64,000 bases of DNA from positions 36,537-100,536 of the forward strand of contig JACKBJ010000012.1 in assembly GCA_020634625.1 (NCBI GenBank). Direction: 5' to 3'. This document shows positions 46,141 to 55,078 of the stretch, piece after piece. A model generated the notes under the pieces. The model ran no database searches. It saw nothing but the letters and a program-made list of their open reading frames with translations, and had not been told where the DNA came from. Within the stretch, counting starts at the first letter, position 1; every line of letters starts with the position of its first letter. Source of the stretch: Caldilineae bacterium (GTDB taxonomy: Bacteria; Chloroflexota; Anaerolineae; Epilineales; Epilineaceae). The translations under genes and the position numbers were made by a program.

Positions 46141-46210
46141 CCAGCGGCGCCCCGCGCGAGATGGCATGGCTCGGCCCAGCGGCGCCCCGCGCGAGATGGC
46201 ATGGCTCGGC
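46141..46210 (+). repeat. Perfect 35-bp tandem duplication, with degenerate copies following
   Basis: A 35-bp unit starting CCAGCGGCGCCCCGCGCGAG occurs twice without a mismatch (46141-46175, 46176-46210). Shorter variants of its CCAGCGGC/CAGTGGCGCC core continue to about 46330. There are no unique spacers, so it is not a CRISPR array. Confidence 0.85.
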
Positions 46211-46371
46211 CCAGCGGCAACCCCCGTTCAGTGGCGCCCAACGGCAACCCGCGTTCCTTGGCGCCCGGCGGCAACCTTCGCTCAGTGGCGCCCAGCGGCG
46301 TGGCTCAGCCCAGTGGCGCCCCTCCGGCATGGCTCGGCCTGATGGGGGGGGGGGGAGGGAGAGGGACCTTG

Positions 46372-47619
46372 TCAGGGGCGTCTGTGGCTGAGGTGGGGGA
46401 GCCAGGCGTGGAAGGCGGTGGGGAGGGCCTCGCCGGGGGTGGGAGGGGCGGGGGATGGGGTCGGGGGAGTAGGGAGCGCTGGGGTGGGACGGGCGGGGTC
46501 GGGGGATGGAGTAGGGAGGGCGGGGGCGGGGGTGGCGGTGGGCGGGAGGGGCAGGGACTGCACGGGCTCGAACTCGGTCAGTGGGTCGAGGAGCTGGCAG
46601 GTGGCGTCGTAGTGGCGCAGGATGCTGAGCGGGGGAGTATTGACGAGCACGTAGGCGTCGCCTTCCAGGCCGGCGGCCAGGTCGATGATGGGGCTGCCGG
46701 GCACCGGGCAGCGCCAGAGCTCGGTGCCCGAGACGTCGTAGACGAGGTAGCGGAAGGGGAAGCTGCTGCCACCGGCCTCGACGCCCATGTCGGCCACGAA
46801 GATGCGATCGTGCGCGTCTGCGGAGAGGGCAACCGGCTGTCCCGGCGTGGACCAGAAGGCTAGCGGATGGCCGTCCCGGCCGAGCCGGGTCACCCGACCC
46901 TCGGCGCCGATGGCGTCGCTGCCGCTCGCCACGAAGAGATCGGTCTCCGAGGCGGCGATGTCGATGTAGAGATAGGGCCAGGTCAACTCGCCCAGCAGGG
47001 CGAGGGTAGCACCGTCCCGGGCGTGCCGGGTCAGGATCTGCCGCGGCGGCGCGCTCGGCAGGGGCTGGCGCGCGAGAACCTGGACATCCGCGCCAACCGC
47101 CAGGGCGTCGATCCTGCCCTCCACCGCCCAGCTGGACTGATGCAGGCCCTCGGGAAGGAAGCGGGAGACCCCCTCCTCGAGGTCGACCGCGCGCTCGCCA
47201 ACCCAGACCGCACCGTCCGGCGCCACGGACAGGTCCCTCGGCGCGCCCGCCCTGCCCCAAGCCAGCTCGAAGTCCAACGCCGCCGAGTAGCGCGCCACGC
47301 CTCCCCGACGCTGGACATCCGTGGCCATGGCCAGCCAGACCTTGCCATCCGGCCCCACAGCAACCCGCACCGGCCAGTCCGCCGTGTCCAGCGGTGACGC
47401 AACCCGCACCGGCCAGCCCGCCGTGTCCTGCGATGACGCGCCCAGCCCCGGGGCAGCCCCCGTCACAACCTCACCCGGCACCATGCCAAGCACCAGGCAG
47501 ATCAGTCCCGCCCACACACGCATGCGCTTCCCGTCCACCAGCACCTGCCCGCCGCCCACCTGGTGATCACCGGTGGCCCATGACCCGCCTTGCCTGCCCT
47601 GGACGCGCGTTCGGTTCAT
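46372..47619 (-). CDS. Secreted beta-propeller-like (NHL/SMP-30-type) protein
   Basis: A 415-residue exported protein; AGGAGG 7 nt before the ATG decides the start. The signal peptide h-region is at about residues 33-52, after an unusually long charged N-region. The mature part has repeated strand patterns such as VAVGPDGKVWLAMATD, LSVAPDGAVWVGERAV, VALSADAHDRIFVADMG and LAAGLEGDAYVLVNTP, typical blades of an NHL-like propeller used in binding or lactonase-type enzymes. A Pro/Thr linker (about 345-395) and the tail AFHAWLPHLSHRRP end it. A 13-residue segment (DTA.WPVRVA) is tandemly duplicated near residues 65-90. The gene sits alone between two inverted repeats, with repeat-rich DNA on both sides. 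Confidence 0.7.
   Translation of the reverse strand: MNRTRVQGRQGGSWATGDHQVGGGQVLVDGKRMRVWAGLICLVLGMVPGEVVTGAAPGLGASSQDTAGWPVRVASPLDTADWPVRVAVGPDGKVWLAMATDVQRRGGVARYSAALDFELAWGRAGAPRDLSVAPDGAVWVGERAVDLEEGVSRFLPEGLHQSSWAVEGRIDALAVGADVQVLARQPLPSAPPRQILTRHARDGATLALLGELTWPYLYIDIAASETDLFVASGSDAIGAEGRVTRLGRDGHPLAFWSTPGQPVALSADAHDRIFVADMGVEAGGSSFPFRYLVYDVSGTELWRCPVPGSPIIDLAAGLEGDAYVLVNTPPLSILRHYDATCQLLDPLTEFEPVQSLPLPPTATPAPALPTPSPDPARPTPALPTPPTPSPAPPTPGEALPTAFHAWLPHLSHRRP
47361..47438 (-). repeat. 39-bp in-frame tandem duplication inside the propeller gene
   Basis: Two 39-bp units (47361-47399, 47400-47438) differ at three bases and encode the duplicated 13-residue WPVRVA-containing segment at the start of the mature protein. 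Confidence 0.85.
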
Positions 47620-47795
47620 CCCTCAACCTCCTACACGGCAGTCCATGCCCTGGGGTCACTCCCCTCCCTCATCGGGCGTGACATGACGCCGGGCGGGTGC
47701 GGGTGGTGCCGCCGGACGAGGCATGCCGCCAGGCGACGAGCACCGCCGGACGAGGCATTCCGTGCGACGAGCACCGTCGGACGAGGGATTGACTG

Positions 47796-47922
47796 TCCGT
47801 ATCCGTCCTCCCCTCCCCCCATTGGGCGGGGGGTGCCGCCGGGCGAGGGGTTGACTGTCCGAGGGCGAGACCACCCGTTGCGCGCGACGAAGGTCACAAA
47901 ATGGCGCCTGCGGCCCTGCGAC
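47796..47922 (-). repeat. Inverted dispersed repeat, copy B
   Basis: The reverse-orientation partner of 45999-46125. The rest of the 360-bp gap between the propeller gene and the aminotransferase gene (47620-47979) has further degenerate units of the type CGGACGAGGCAT/GCCGCCGG (about 47690-47790), which resemble the short units next to copy A. No gene was seen here. Confidence 0.8.
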
Positions 47923-47979
47923 CCATCCCCCGCCCACCGAGTTCCGACCCCCCGCCCGGCGGCCCCCCCCGCCCGAACC

Positions 47980-49152
47980 TCACCCCAACGAACACCCCCC
48001 CAACCCCTCGATCAACGCATCCACATCGCCCGCCGTGTTGTAGCCCTGGATCGAGACCCGCATCAGCGGCCGCCCGTTCCACCAGATGCCCGGGATCTCG
48101 ACCCGCCAGCCCTCGTAGAGCCGGGCTTGCAGCGCCATCGGGTCGGTCCCGGCCGGCAGCTCGAAGGCCAGCATCTGGGCATACCAGGCCGGGTCGTCCG
48201 GGTGCAGCGCCTGGATGCCCGGGATCTCGAGCAGTCGGGCGCGGGTCTCGGACAAGAGGGCGTGGCAGCGCTCGCGAACCGTGGGCCAGTCGTGCTCGGC
48301 CTGGAAGTCGATGGCCGCCGGGATCGACAGGAAGGGCGAGACGTCGCGGGTGCCCCAGAACTCGATCTCGTCGACGAAGGGCGAGGGGCCGGCGAAGCCC
48401 GGCTCGGGCTCGAAGCCCCAGCTGACCACCAAGGGCTCGAGCCGGGCCTGCATCTCGGTCCGCGCGTAGAGGAAGGCGGCGCCCTTGGGCGCGCAGAGCC
48501 ACTTGTGGCAGTTGCCGGTGTAGAAGTCGGCGCCCAGCGAATCCAGGTCGAGGTCGATCTGGCCCGGCGCGTGGGCGCCGTCGATCAGGCTGGGGATGCC
48601 GGCCGCACGGGCGCGGGCACAGAGGGCCTCGATGGGCAGACGCAGGCCGGTGGGCGAGGTGATGTGGCTCAGGAAGAGAAGCTTGGTGTTCGGCCCGACC
48701 TGCGACCAGATCTGTTCGACCACGGCCTCGGGTGAGGTCAGGGGGGGCGGGACCGCGGCGCGGCGGTAGGCAAAGCCGTGCTTGGAGCCGAGGTAGCGCC
48801 AGGTCCGGTCGCAGGCGCCGTACTCGTGGTCGCAGCCCAGGACCTCGTCGCCCGGGCCCAGCTGCATGGCCAGGCTGCGGGCCACGATGTTCACGCCGAT
48901 GGTGGCGTTGGCGACCCAGACCAGGTTCAAGGGCGCCGTGCCGAGGTAGCTCGCCAACCGCTCGCGCACGGTGGCCATCAGGGAGGCGTAGCGGCGGGCG
49001 AAGAAGAGCACCGGCTGGCGCTCCATCTCGCGCAGCCAGGCCGCCTGGGCCTCGGCCACCGGCCGGGGGCAGGCGCCGAAGGAGCCATGGTTGAGGAATC
49101 GGACCTCGGGATCGATCTGGAAGCGCTCGCGCAGCTCGGCCGGGCTGCTCAT
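47980..49152 (-). CDS. Class V aminotransferase, isopenicillin-N-epimerase-like
   Basis: A 390-residue PLP enzyme. The N terminus has FLNHGSFGACPRPV; DGAHAPGQIDLDLDSLGADFYTGNCHKWLCAPKG contains the PLP Asp/His and the Schiff-base lysine in CHKW (about residue 218). The C-terminal RVSIQGYNTAGDVDALIEGL is typical of the CefD/NifS-related branch, which includes epimerases, desulfurases and lyases. Its ATG overlaps the TGA of fabV by 4 nt (ATGA), so the two are translated together. The reaction cannot be deduced from sequence alone. Confidence 0.88.
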   Translation of the reverse strand: MSSPAELRERFQIDPEVRFLNHGSFGACPRPVAEAQAAWLREMERQPVLFFARRYASLMATVRERLASYLGTAPLNLVWVANATIGVNIVARSLAMQLGPGDEVLGCDHEYGACDRTWRYLGSKHGFAYRRAAVPPPLTSPEAVVEQIWSQVGPNTKLLFLSHITSPTGLRLPIEALCARARAAGIPSLIDGAHAPGQIDLDLDSLGADFYTGNCHKWLCAPKGAAFLYARTEMQARLEPLVVSWGFEPEPGFAGPSPFVDEIEFWGTRDVSPFLSIPAAIDFQAEHDWPTVRERCHALLSETRARLLEIPGIQALHPDDPAWYAQMLAFELPAGTDPMALQARLYEGWRVEIPGIWWNGRPLMRVSIQGYNTAGDVDALIEGLGGCSLG

Positions 49153-50345
49153 GTCAGCGGGAGCTCGACCTCGACCGGACGGTCGTAGTCCAGGCCCGGC
49201 ACGTCGAAGCCGAAGAGCTCGCGGAAGTAGCGCTGGAAGCGCTCGAAGGCACCGGTCTCGGCCAGCAGCGCGTCGTCGACGCGGTTCCAGAGGTGCATGA
49301 CCTCGGCCTGGACCTCGGGCGCCATCTCCAGATCGTCGAGGCGGATGCGGCCCTCGGCGTCGGTGGACGGGCTGCGCCCGGGCGCGAGGTGGGTGTCGAA
49401 GAGCCGGATGGCCTGCTCGATCGGGCCTTCGTGCGTGCCGCGGGCCTTCATCACGTCGAAGAGCAGGCTCATGTACAGCGGCACGGCCGGGATGGCGGCC
49501 GAGGCCTGGGTGACGATCGACTTGTTGATCGAGACGTTGCAGCTGCCGCCGATGGCCTCGCGCAGCCGGGCGTCGAGGCTGCTGCAGGTGACCTCCAGGT
49601 CGGCCTTGGCGCGACCGATGGTGCCGTGGCGGTAGACCGGCCAGGTCACCTCGGGGCCGAGGTAGGAGTAGGCCACCACCCGCGCGCCGGGGGCGAGCAG
49701 GTCGGCCGCCAGCAGCGCGTCGACCCAGCGGCGCAGGTCGGCGCCGCCCATCACGGCCACCGTGTCGGCGATCTCGGCCGGCGAGGCCGGCTCGAGATCG
49801 TAGGGCTCGATCAGGCCGTTGGCCAGGTTGATCGACTGGATGCGGTAGGGGTCGCCGACGGTCTTGAGCACCGACTGGTAGGTCTCGCCCGTCTCCGGGT
49901 CGGTGCGCCGAGGCGAGGCCAGGCTGTAGACCAGGGTGTCGATCGGGCCCAGGCCGGCGCGCAGCCGATCGGTGACCTGCTCGAGCAGCTCGCGCGAGAA
50001 GGCGTCACCGTTGAGCGTCTCGGCCGGCAGGCCGGCCTCGCGGGCTCGGACATGAAAGGCGTGCGTGTTGTACCAGCCGGCCGAGGCGGTACGCCGATCG
50101 GTGGGCGGCCGTTCGTAGCAGACTCCCAGCGAGCCCATGCCGTAGCGGAAGGCGCCGGCGATGCGGCTGGCCAGGCCATAGCCGGTCGAGCTGCCCAGGA
50201 CCAGCAGCCTGCCGCCCGGCGGCTCGGCCGGCGCGCCGGCGCGGGCCGTCTCGATCTGCCAGTCGACCATCCGAGCGCAGCCCTCGGGGTGCGCGGTGGT
50301 GCAGACGAAGCCGCGGATTCGGGGGGTGACGATCTGTTCGGACAT
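49149..50345 (-). CDS. fabV: Enoyl-[acyl-carrier-protein]/trans-2-enoyl-CoA reductase, FabV/TER family
   Basis: A 398-residue NADH-dependent reductase for the last step of fatty-acid elongation, or of crotonyl-CoA reduction in the TER branch. It has RGFVCTTAHPEGC at the N terminus, the LVLGSSTGYGLASR dinucleotide loop at about residue 48, and the Y-x8-K active site (Tyr238, Lys247 in VYRHGTIGRAKADLE). The end (FGFDVPGLDYDRPVEVE) is standard for the family. GGAGG lies 6 nt before the ATG. FabV is naturally insensitive to triclosan-type inhibitors, so it may be the main enoyl reductase here if no FabI exists elsewhere. Confidence 0.95.
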   Translation of the reverse strand: MSEQIVTPRIRGFVCTTAHPEGCARMVDWQIETARAGAPAEPPGGRLLVLGSSTGYGLASRIAGAFRYGMGSLGVCYERPPTDRRTASAGWYNTHAFHVRAREAGLPAETLNGDAFSRELLEQVTDRLRAGLGPIDTLVYSLASPRRTDPETGETYQSVLKTVGDPYRIQSINLANGLIEPYDLEPASPAEIADTVAVMGGADLRRWVDALLAADLLAPGARVVAYSYLGPEVTWPVYRHGTIGRAKADLEVTCSSLDARLREAIGGSCNVSINKSIVTQASAAIPAVPLYMSLLFDVMKARGTHEGPIEQAIRLFDTHLAPGRSPSTDAEGRIRLDDLEMAPEVQAEVMHLWNRVDDALLAETGAFERFQRYFRELFGFDVPGLDYDRPVEVELPLT

Positions 50346-50447
50346 GCGCGGCCTCCGCGGGTAGGGCAGGCCGACGCGCCTGCGAATCGGGCGGGAGGGG
50401 CCGGGCGGGGACACGTGGCGAACCGTCTCCGCGCCTTCGGGCCAGGG

Positions 50448-51599
50448 TCAGTCGGGCTCCGGCTCGCCGAGCGATTGCTCGAACAGGGCCTCGTAGGCTT
50501 CGAAACAGCGCTCGGGGTCGAAGATCTCGAGCGCCACGGCATGCCGCGCGCGATAGGCGTCCAGATCCGCCGCCACCGCGACGATGCCCGCGGCCAGGCC
50601 GGCCGGGTCGCGGGCGGGCACGATCAGCCCCATGCCGGTCACCTTCACGATCTCGCGGGCACCCGGGATGTCGGCCGTCACCAGGGGCGTCCCGGCGCGC
50701 ACGGCTTCGATCTGGGTCGAGGGGAAGCAGTCCGAGCGACTGGGCAGGGCGAAGATGTCGACCAGGCCGTAGAAGTTGGCCATGCGCTGATCGTCGGTGA
50801 TCAGCCCCAGCATCGTGAAGCGGTCGGCATGCTGCTCCAGCGACTGCTGGTGTTGCTGGAAGAAGTCCTCGTAGGGGATCTCGCGCTCGCCGGCGAAGAC
50901 GAAGTGGATGTTCGGGACGCGCTGCACCAGCTCGGGCACCGCCTGGAGGAGGAAGTCGAAGCCCTTCTCCTTGACGAAGCGGCCGGCGAACCCCACCAGC
51001 AGCTTGTCCTGCAGGCCCAGCTCGGCGCGCCAGGCGGCCACCGCCGCGGCATCCGGCGGCGGCTGGTCCACCGGCGCGTAGATGAAGTTCAGCTTGTCCC
51101 ATAGCGGCGCCAGCAGGCGGCTGCTCTCGGCGTAGTCGCGCGTCTGCGGGATGAGCCCGTTGGCGATGCGGCCGGCGGCGCCGGTGTTGTGGTAGTAGAG
51201 CCACTCCAGCGGTCGCTTGAGCGCACCCTTGGGCAGGATCAAGTCGCCGTTGTGGGTGATGAACACGCTGGCGCCCTTCTTGCGCGCCAGGGCCGTGGCC
51301 GGCAACACCTCGGGGAAGGGGATGTGGATGCTGACCACGTCGGTCTGGTCCAAGAGCCGGTTCAGGCGCGGCAGCAGGCCCGGCGCGATGGCCGAGCGGC
51401 TGAGGGTGAAGGGCGCCGGCACCCGGTGGATCAGGACTCCGTTGTGGACTTCCTCGAGCGGCAGGCTCGGGTCGTGCTGCGTGGTCAGGGCGTGCACGGT
51501 GTGGCCGCGCCGCGCCAGGCCCTCGGCGATACGCCGGGCGTAGGCCGTCAGGCCCGTCCAGTGGGGATGGTAGTAGGTCAACAGGAAGAGGATGCGCAT
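50448..51599 (-). CDS. GT4-family glycosyltransferase
   Basis: A 383-residue GT-B glycosyltransferase. The N-terminal half has LLTYYHPHWTGLTAYARRIAEGLARRGH (acceptor side); the C-terminal half has VGFAGRFVKEKGFDFLLQAVPEL and the donor-binding motif FALPSRSDCFPSTQIEAVRAGTPLV, where the second acidic residue of the usual EGFPxxxxE is Glu. The family transfers sugars from nucleotide donors to lipid or polysaccharide acceptors. No other envelope-sugar genes are adjacent, so its product is unknown. Confidence 0.93.
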   Translation of the reverse strand: MRILFLLTYYHPHWTGLTAYARRIAEGLARRGHTVHALTTQHDPSLPLEEVHNGVLIHRVPAPFTLSRSAIAPGLLPRLNRLLDQTDVVSIHIPFPEVLPATALARKKGASVFITHNGDLILPKGALKRPLEWLYYHNTGAAGRIANGLIPQTRDYAESSRLLAPLWDKLNFIYAPVDQPPPDAAAVAAWRAELGLQDKLLVGFAGRFVKEKGFDFLLQAVPELVQRVPNIHFVFAGEREIPYEDFFQQHQQSLEQHADRFTMLGLITDDQRMANFYGLVDIFALPSRSDCFPSTQIEAVRAGTPLVTADIPGAREIVKVTGMGLIVPARDPAGLAAGIVAVAADLDAYRARHAVALEIFDPERCFEAYEALFEQSLGEPEPD

Positions 51600-51741
51600 G
51601 ACGTCCGGTCGGGCTGGGCGCCGGCCGCGCAGGGCGGAGGGCGCGCGGGCTCTCGCGGCCAGAGTATATGGGAAGGCATCCGGCCCGTCGAATGCCGCCG
51701 GGCCAGCGGGGCGCCGCGCGGCGGCGGTCGGGCGGCGGTCG

Positions 51742-53514
51742 CTACTTGCAGCCGACCAGCGTCGCCAGGCTGCGGTAGATCTCGTCCAGCGCGGTCGCGT
51801 CGGCCGCGTAGTAGGCGCGCGTCGGGTGGCCGGCCACCGACAGCAAGGTGCCGCGATCGGCATCCGCGCCGAAGGCGATGGTGTAGCGCAGGATGTCCCA
51901 GGACGCGGCGCGCTCGATGGCGGCTTCGATGGCGCCGGCCGCCTCGGTCTGCCGGCCGTCCGAGAGCAGGATGATGACCGGTCGGTTGTTGCCGCGCAGC
52001 ACCGGATCCAGGAGGGCGCTGACGCCCATGTCGAGGCCCCGGTCGATGCGCGTCCCCTGGCCGGTGCTCAACCCGGCCAGGGCCGCGCGCAAGGCGCCGC
52101 GGCTGCCGGTCAGCGGCTGCACCACGCGGGCCTCGGCGTCGTAGGCGATCACCGCGGCCCGGTCGGAGGGCAGGTTGAGACGGTCGACGAAGGTGCTGGC
52201 GGCGGCGATGGCCGAGTCCAGCTTGCCGCCGGTCATGCTCGAGGAGGCGTCGATGACCAGCGCCACGTCCGACCAGCGCCGGGCCGGGATGCACAGCCGG
52301 TCGTAGAGGACCGGCAGGTGTGCGTAGTAGCGCTCCGGGATGTAGACCTCGACCTCGGGCGGCGCGAAGGTGAAGCGCCGTCGGGTCCCGTCGCCGTCGA
52401 TGTAGTCGGCCCAGGCCAGCTCGCTGGGCTGCACCCGGCCAGCGCGGCCGACCCGCACCTCGTAGGCCACCGTGCGGTCGGCGTCGGCCAGGTAGGGGAT
52501 GCGCCAGCGCAGGTCGTCGCTGCCCTCGACCCGCTCCGGCTCGCGCGGCCGGCCCGTGCCCGGCGCGAACTCGACCGCCTGGGCCAAGCGGTCGACCAGC
52601 ACGATGTCGGTGATGGTGACGGCCCGGATCATGTCGGCGATGCGCAGGTAGATCTCGGCCAGGGCATCCGGCCCCGGCGCGAAGTAGTAGTGGTCGGGCG
52701 TGTCGGCGATGGCGCGCAGCTCGCCTTCCTCGGCGTCGGATCCGAGCCCGATGGTGAACAGCACCCGCCCGTTCTCGCGCGCCAGGCGGGCGGCCTCGCG
52801 CATCGGCGCGGCGTTGCTCTTGCCGTCGGTCATCAGCACGATGATGTGCACCGCCTCGCGGCGGCCGGCGGCGCCGAGCTCGGCATCGGCCTTGGCGATG
52901 GCGGCCGCGATGTTGGTCCCGCCCTGCGCCGCACCGCTGTTGGCCAGGGCCAGGAGCAGGTAGTCGCGGTTGGCGGTCAGCGGCTGGGCCACGTAGGCGC
53001 CGTCGTTGAAGGGCATCAGGCCGACCCGGTGCCGCTCGAAATCGACCTTGTCGATGAACTGCCGTACCGCCTCGCGGGCCGCGTCGAGCTTGCCGTCGTC
53101 CTTCATCGAGTTCGAGTGGTCGACCACCAGCAGGATGTCGGCCCGGCCGCGCGCCTCCTGCGGGCAGCTGGCGCGCAGGGTCAGCGACAGGCCGAGGTAG
53201 CCGCCCAGCGCGATGCGATCGGTGCCGGGCAGCTGCTCGCCGGAGACCTGGCACAGGCCCTGGCCGTCGAGCGGCGTGGGGGTGACGGTGGGCGTGGGGT
53301 CGCCCGGGGTGGCGCTGGGGGTCGCGCCCTGGGCCGGTCCGGCACCGACCGCAGCGTCGCCGCCGGGCCCGAACGACCGGCCTGGGGGCTGCGCGATACC
53401 GGCGAAGGCCAGGCCGGATGAGGCCAGACCGAGGCCGAGGGTCAGCAGCGCGACGAAGGCTCGGATCGGCCGGCGGGCCGCGAGGGGCCGACGGGCCGGG
53501 ACAGGCATCGTCAT
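51742..53514 (-). CDS. Secreted double von Willebrand factor A domain protein
   Basis: A 590-residue exported protein with a signal peptide at about residues 16-40 and a Pro/Thr segment at 60-85. VWA domain 1 has MIDAS DHSNS (Asp132) and LMTDGKSN; a beta-sandwich section (about 300-400) with VTITDIVLVDRLAQAVEFAPG resembles DUF11-type repeats. The sequence YYAHLPVLYDRLC then leads into VWA domain 2 with MIDAS DASSS (Asp422) and LLSDGRQTE. Both VWA sites are complete, unlike in the relative at 36316-38253. The start at 53514 is preferred because an AAGGA lies upstream and the extra 9 residues of a longer form add nothing to the signal. It probably binds surfaces or partner proteins through metal. 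Confidence 0.88.
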   Translation of the reverse strand: MTMPVPARRPLAARRPIRAFVALLTLGLGLASSGLAFAGIAQPPGRSFGPGGDAAVGAGPAQGATPSATPGDPTPTVTPTPLDGQGLCQVSGEQLPGTDRIALGGYLGLSLTLRASCPQEARGRADILLVVDHSNSMKDDGKLDAAREAVRQFIDKVDFERHRVGLMPFNDGAYVAQPLTANRDYLLLALANSGAAQGGTNIAAAIAKADAELGAAGRREAVHIIVLMTDGKSNAAPMREAARLARENGRVLFTIGLGSDAEEGELRAIADTPDHYYFAPGPDALAEIYLRIADMIRAVTITDIVLVDRLAQAVEFAPGTGRPREPERVEGSDDLRWRIPYLADADRTVAYEVRVGRAGRVQPSELAWADYIDGDGTRRRFTFAPPEVEVYIPERYYAHLPVLYDRLCIPARRWSDVALVIDASSSMTGGKLDSAIAAASTFVDRLNLPSDRAAVIAYDAEARVVQPLTGSRGALRAALAGLSTGQGTRIDRGLDMGVSALLDPVLRGNNRPVIILLSDGRQTEAAGAIEAAIERAASWDILRYTIAFGADADRGTLLSVAGHPTRAYYAADATALDEIYRSLATLVGCK

Positions 53515-53687
53515 GCTCGGGCGTCCTTTGGATGCAGGCACGTGGGCCGGCGAGGCAGGCGGGACATCGGGCGACCGCGTCGCCGAGGCCGGGCACTCTC
53601 ATTAACACCCCTGCGCCGCACAACGTTAGGGGCAATGGCCGCCACGCTTCCGCGACCAGGCCGCGCGCCGGGGCGGCTGGTCGCGGC

Positions 53688-54962
53688 TCAGCGCCGCAGC
53701 CAGGGCAGCATCAGGCGCGCGTCGGCCAGGCGCGGCAGCCGGTACAGGTGCACGGCGTAGCCCGCGAAGCGGTCCTCGAAGCGCCCGCCCTGGATCGCGA
53801 TCCGACGGTCCTCGCCGATCGCCTCGACCGTGGCCGCTGCGCCGGGCGCCGCCGCCAGCTCGAAGCGCACCAGGCTCGGCCGATCGCGCATCGAGACGGC
53901 GAAGACGTAGGTCGCGTCGTCCGCATGGGTGACCAGGATGTCGATCGGCAGCTCGGGATCCGAGGCCCGAGCCCGGACCGCTCCGGGGTCGGCCGGCGCG
54001 TGGATGGCCGGCGCCAGCGCCGTCACCTCGCGGTTGATGGCCGCCACGCCGGCGCGCATCTCGGGGTAGTGCAGCAGGCCCGCCTCGCGGAAGCTGGGCT
54101 GCCACTCGTGGGCGAAGTAGAGGATGCCGCGCGAGCCGTGGACGATCGACATCCAGACTTCGGCCCGCACCTGGGCCGGGCTGGGCATGCGCTCCGAGTT
54201 GATGTGGGTGGTCTCGATCGCGTTCCACAGGATCTTGTCCGGGCCGGCCCATTCGCGCAGCCGGTCGACCCCAAGGGCGACGCGCCAGAGCTGACCCTGG
54301 ATCTGCGGGTAGGGGCTGGTGACCGGGTAGATGTCGAAGGACAGGATGTCGCTGCCGCGAGCGTACTCGGGATAATGGTCCCAGCGTCCGGCGCAGGCGC
54401 TGCCGCGGCCGACATAGGGTTGGTCCCGATCCCAGGCCAGGCCCTGGCCCAGGTTGAGGAAGACCGGGCGGCTGGGGTCGGCCTGGCGCATCCGCGCGTA
54501 GCGCGCCTGGACCGAGGCCGGGTCGACGCAGGGCCCGTAGCCGCCCTGGCCGTCGGGCTGGGCGTTGTCGGGCTCGTCCGGCTGGAGCCAGCCCTGCAGG
54601 ATCGGGTCGGCTCGATGCGCCAGGCCCAGCGCGTTCTGATCGGCCATGACCGGCATGCCGGCGGCGGCGAGCTCGGCCAGCTGGGCCTCGGTCGGACCCT
54701 GCCACAGGCCGACGTAGAGGTTGATGCCGATCGCCCGATAGGCCTCGGCGTTGCCGGGCGACTGCAACCAGACGGCGAGCGGGAAGTGGCTCGGGTCGGA
54801 TGGCGGGCCCTGCTCCCAGTCGGATGGGCCGGCGACGACGCGCCGAGACGAGGCGGCGCCGAGGCCGATCAGGAGCGGCGCCAGGAGGGCGACGGCGAGC
54901 GGAGCACGCCAACGGCCGGTCCACAGGCTCCGTGTCGTCGATGGGGATCGCCGTCCAGGCAT
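53688..54962 (-). CDS. Secreted TIM-barrel glycoside-hydrolase-like protein
   Basis: A 424-residue exported protein with a signal peptide at about residues 12-38. The core reads as a (beta/alpha)8 barrel: FPLAVWLQSP, GINLYVGLW, GWLQPDEPDN with Glu130 at the end of a strand, SDILSFDIYPVT, ILWNAIETTHI with Glu250, and GILYFAHEWQPSF. The two glutamates are placed like the acid/base and nucleophile of GH-A clan enzymes, but the family could not be named. A C-terminal beta domain (VRFELAAAPGAAATVEAI, YAVHLYRL) ends in ARLMLPWLRR, the tail motif seen on other exported proteins here. Confidence 0.65.
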   Translation of the reverse strand: MPGRRSPSTTRSLWTGRWRAPLAVALLAPLLIGLGAASSRRVVAGPSDWEQGPPSDPSHFPLAVWLQSPGNAEAYRAIGINLYVGLWQGPTEAQLAELAAAGMPVMADQNALGLAHRADPILQGWLQPDEPDNAQPDGQGGYGPCVDPASVQARYARMRQADPSRPVFLNLGQGLAWDRDQPYVGRGSACAGRWDHYPEYARGSDILSFDIYPVTSPYPQIQGQLWRVALGVDRLREWAGPDKILWNAIETTHINSERMPSPAQVRAEVWMSIVHGSRGILYFAHEWQPSFREAGLLHYPEMRAGVAAINREVTALAPAIHAPADPGAVRARASDPELPIDILVTHADDATYVFAVSMRDRPSLVRFELAAAPGAAATVEAIGEDRRIAIQGGRFEDRFAGYAVHLYRLPRLADARLMLPWLRR

Positions 54963-55078
54963 CGCAAGCTCCGATCGTCGGGTCGAACCGAAGCGTCGGC
55001 GGCAGGCCTTGCGCGTCCGCGGCAGGCCGCGCGCGTCCGCGCCTGCCGGTGGCCGACGCCTACCGCCGGACCGTCCCG

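Noticed and set aside
46139..46330. Possible CRISPR array
   Set aside because: Units are directly adjacent or decayed, with no regular unique spacers and no cas genes nearby.
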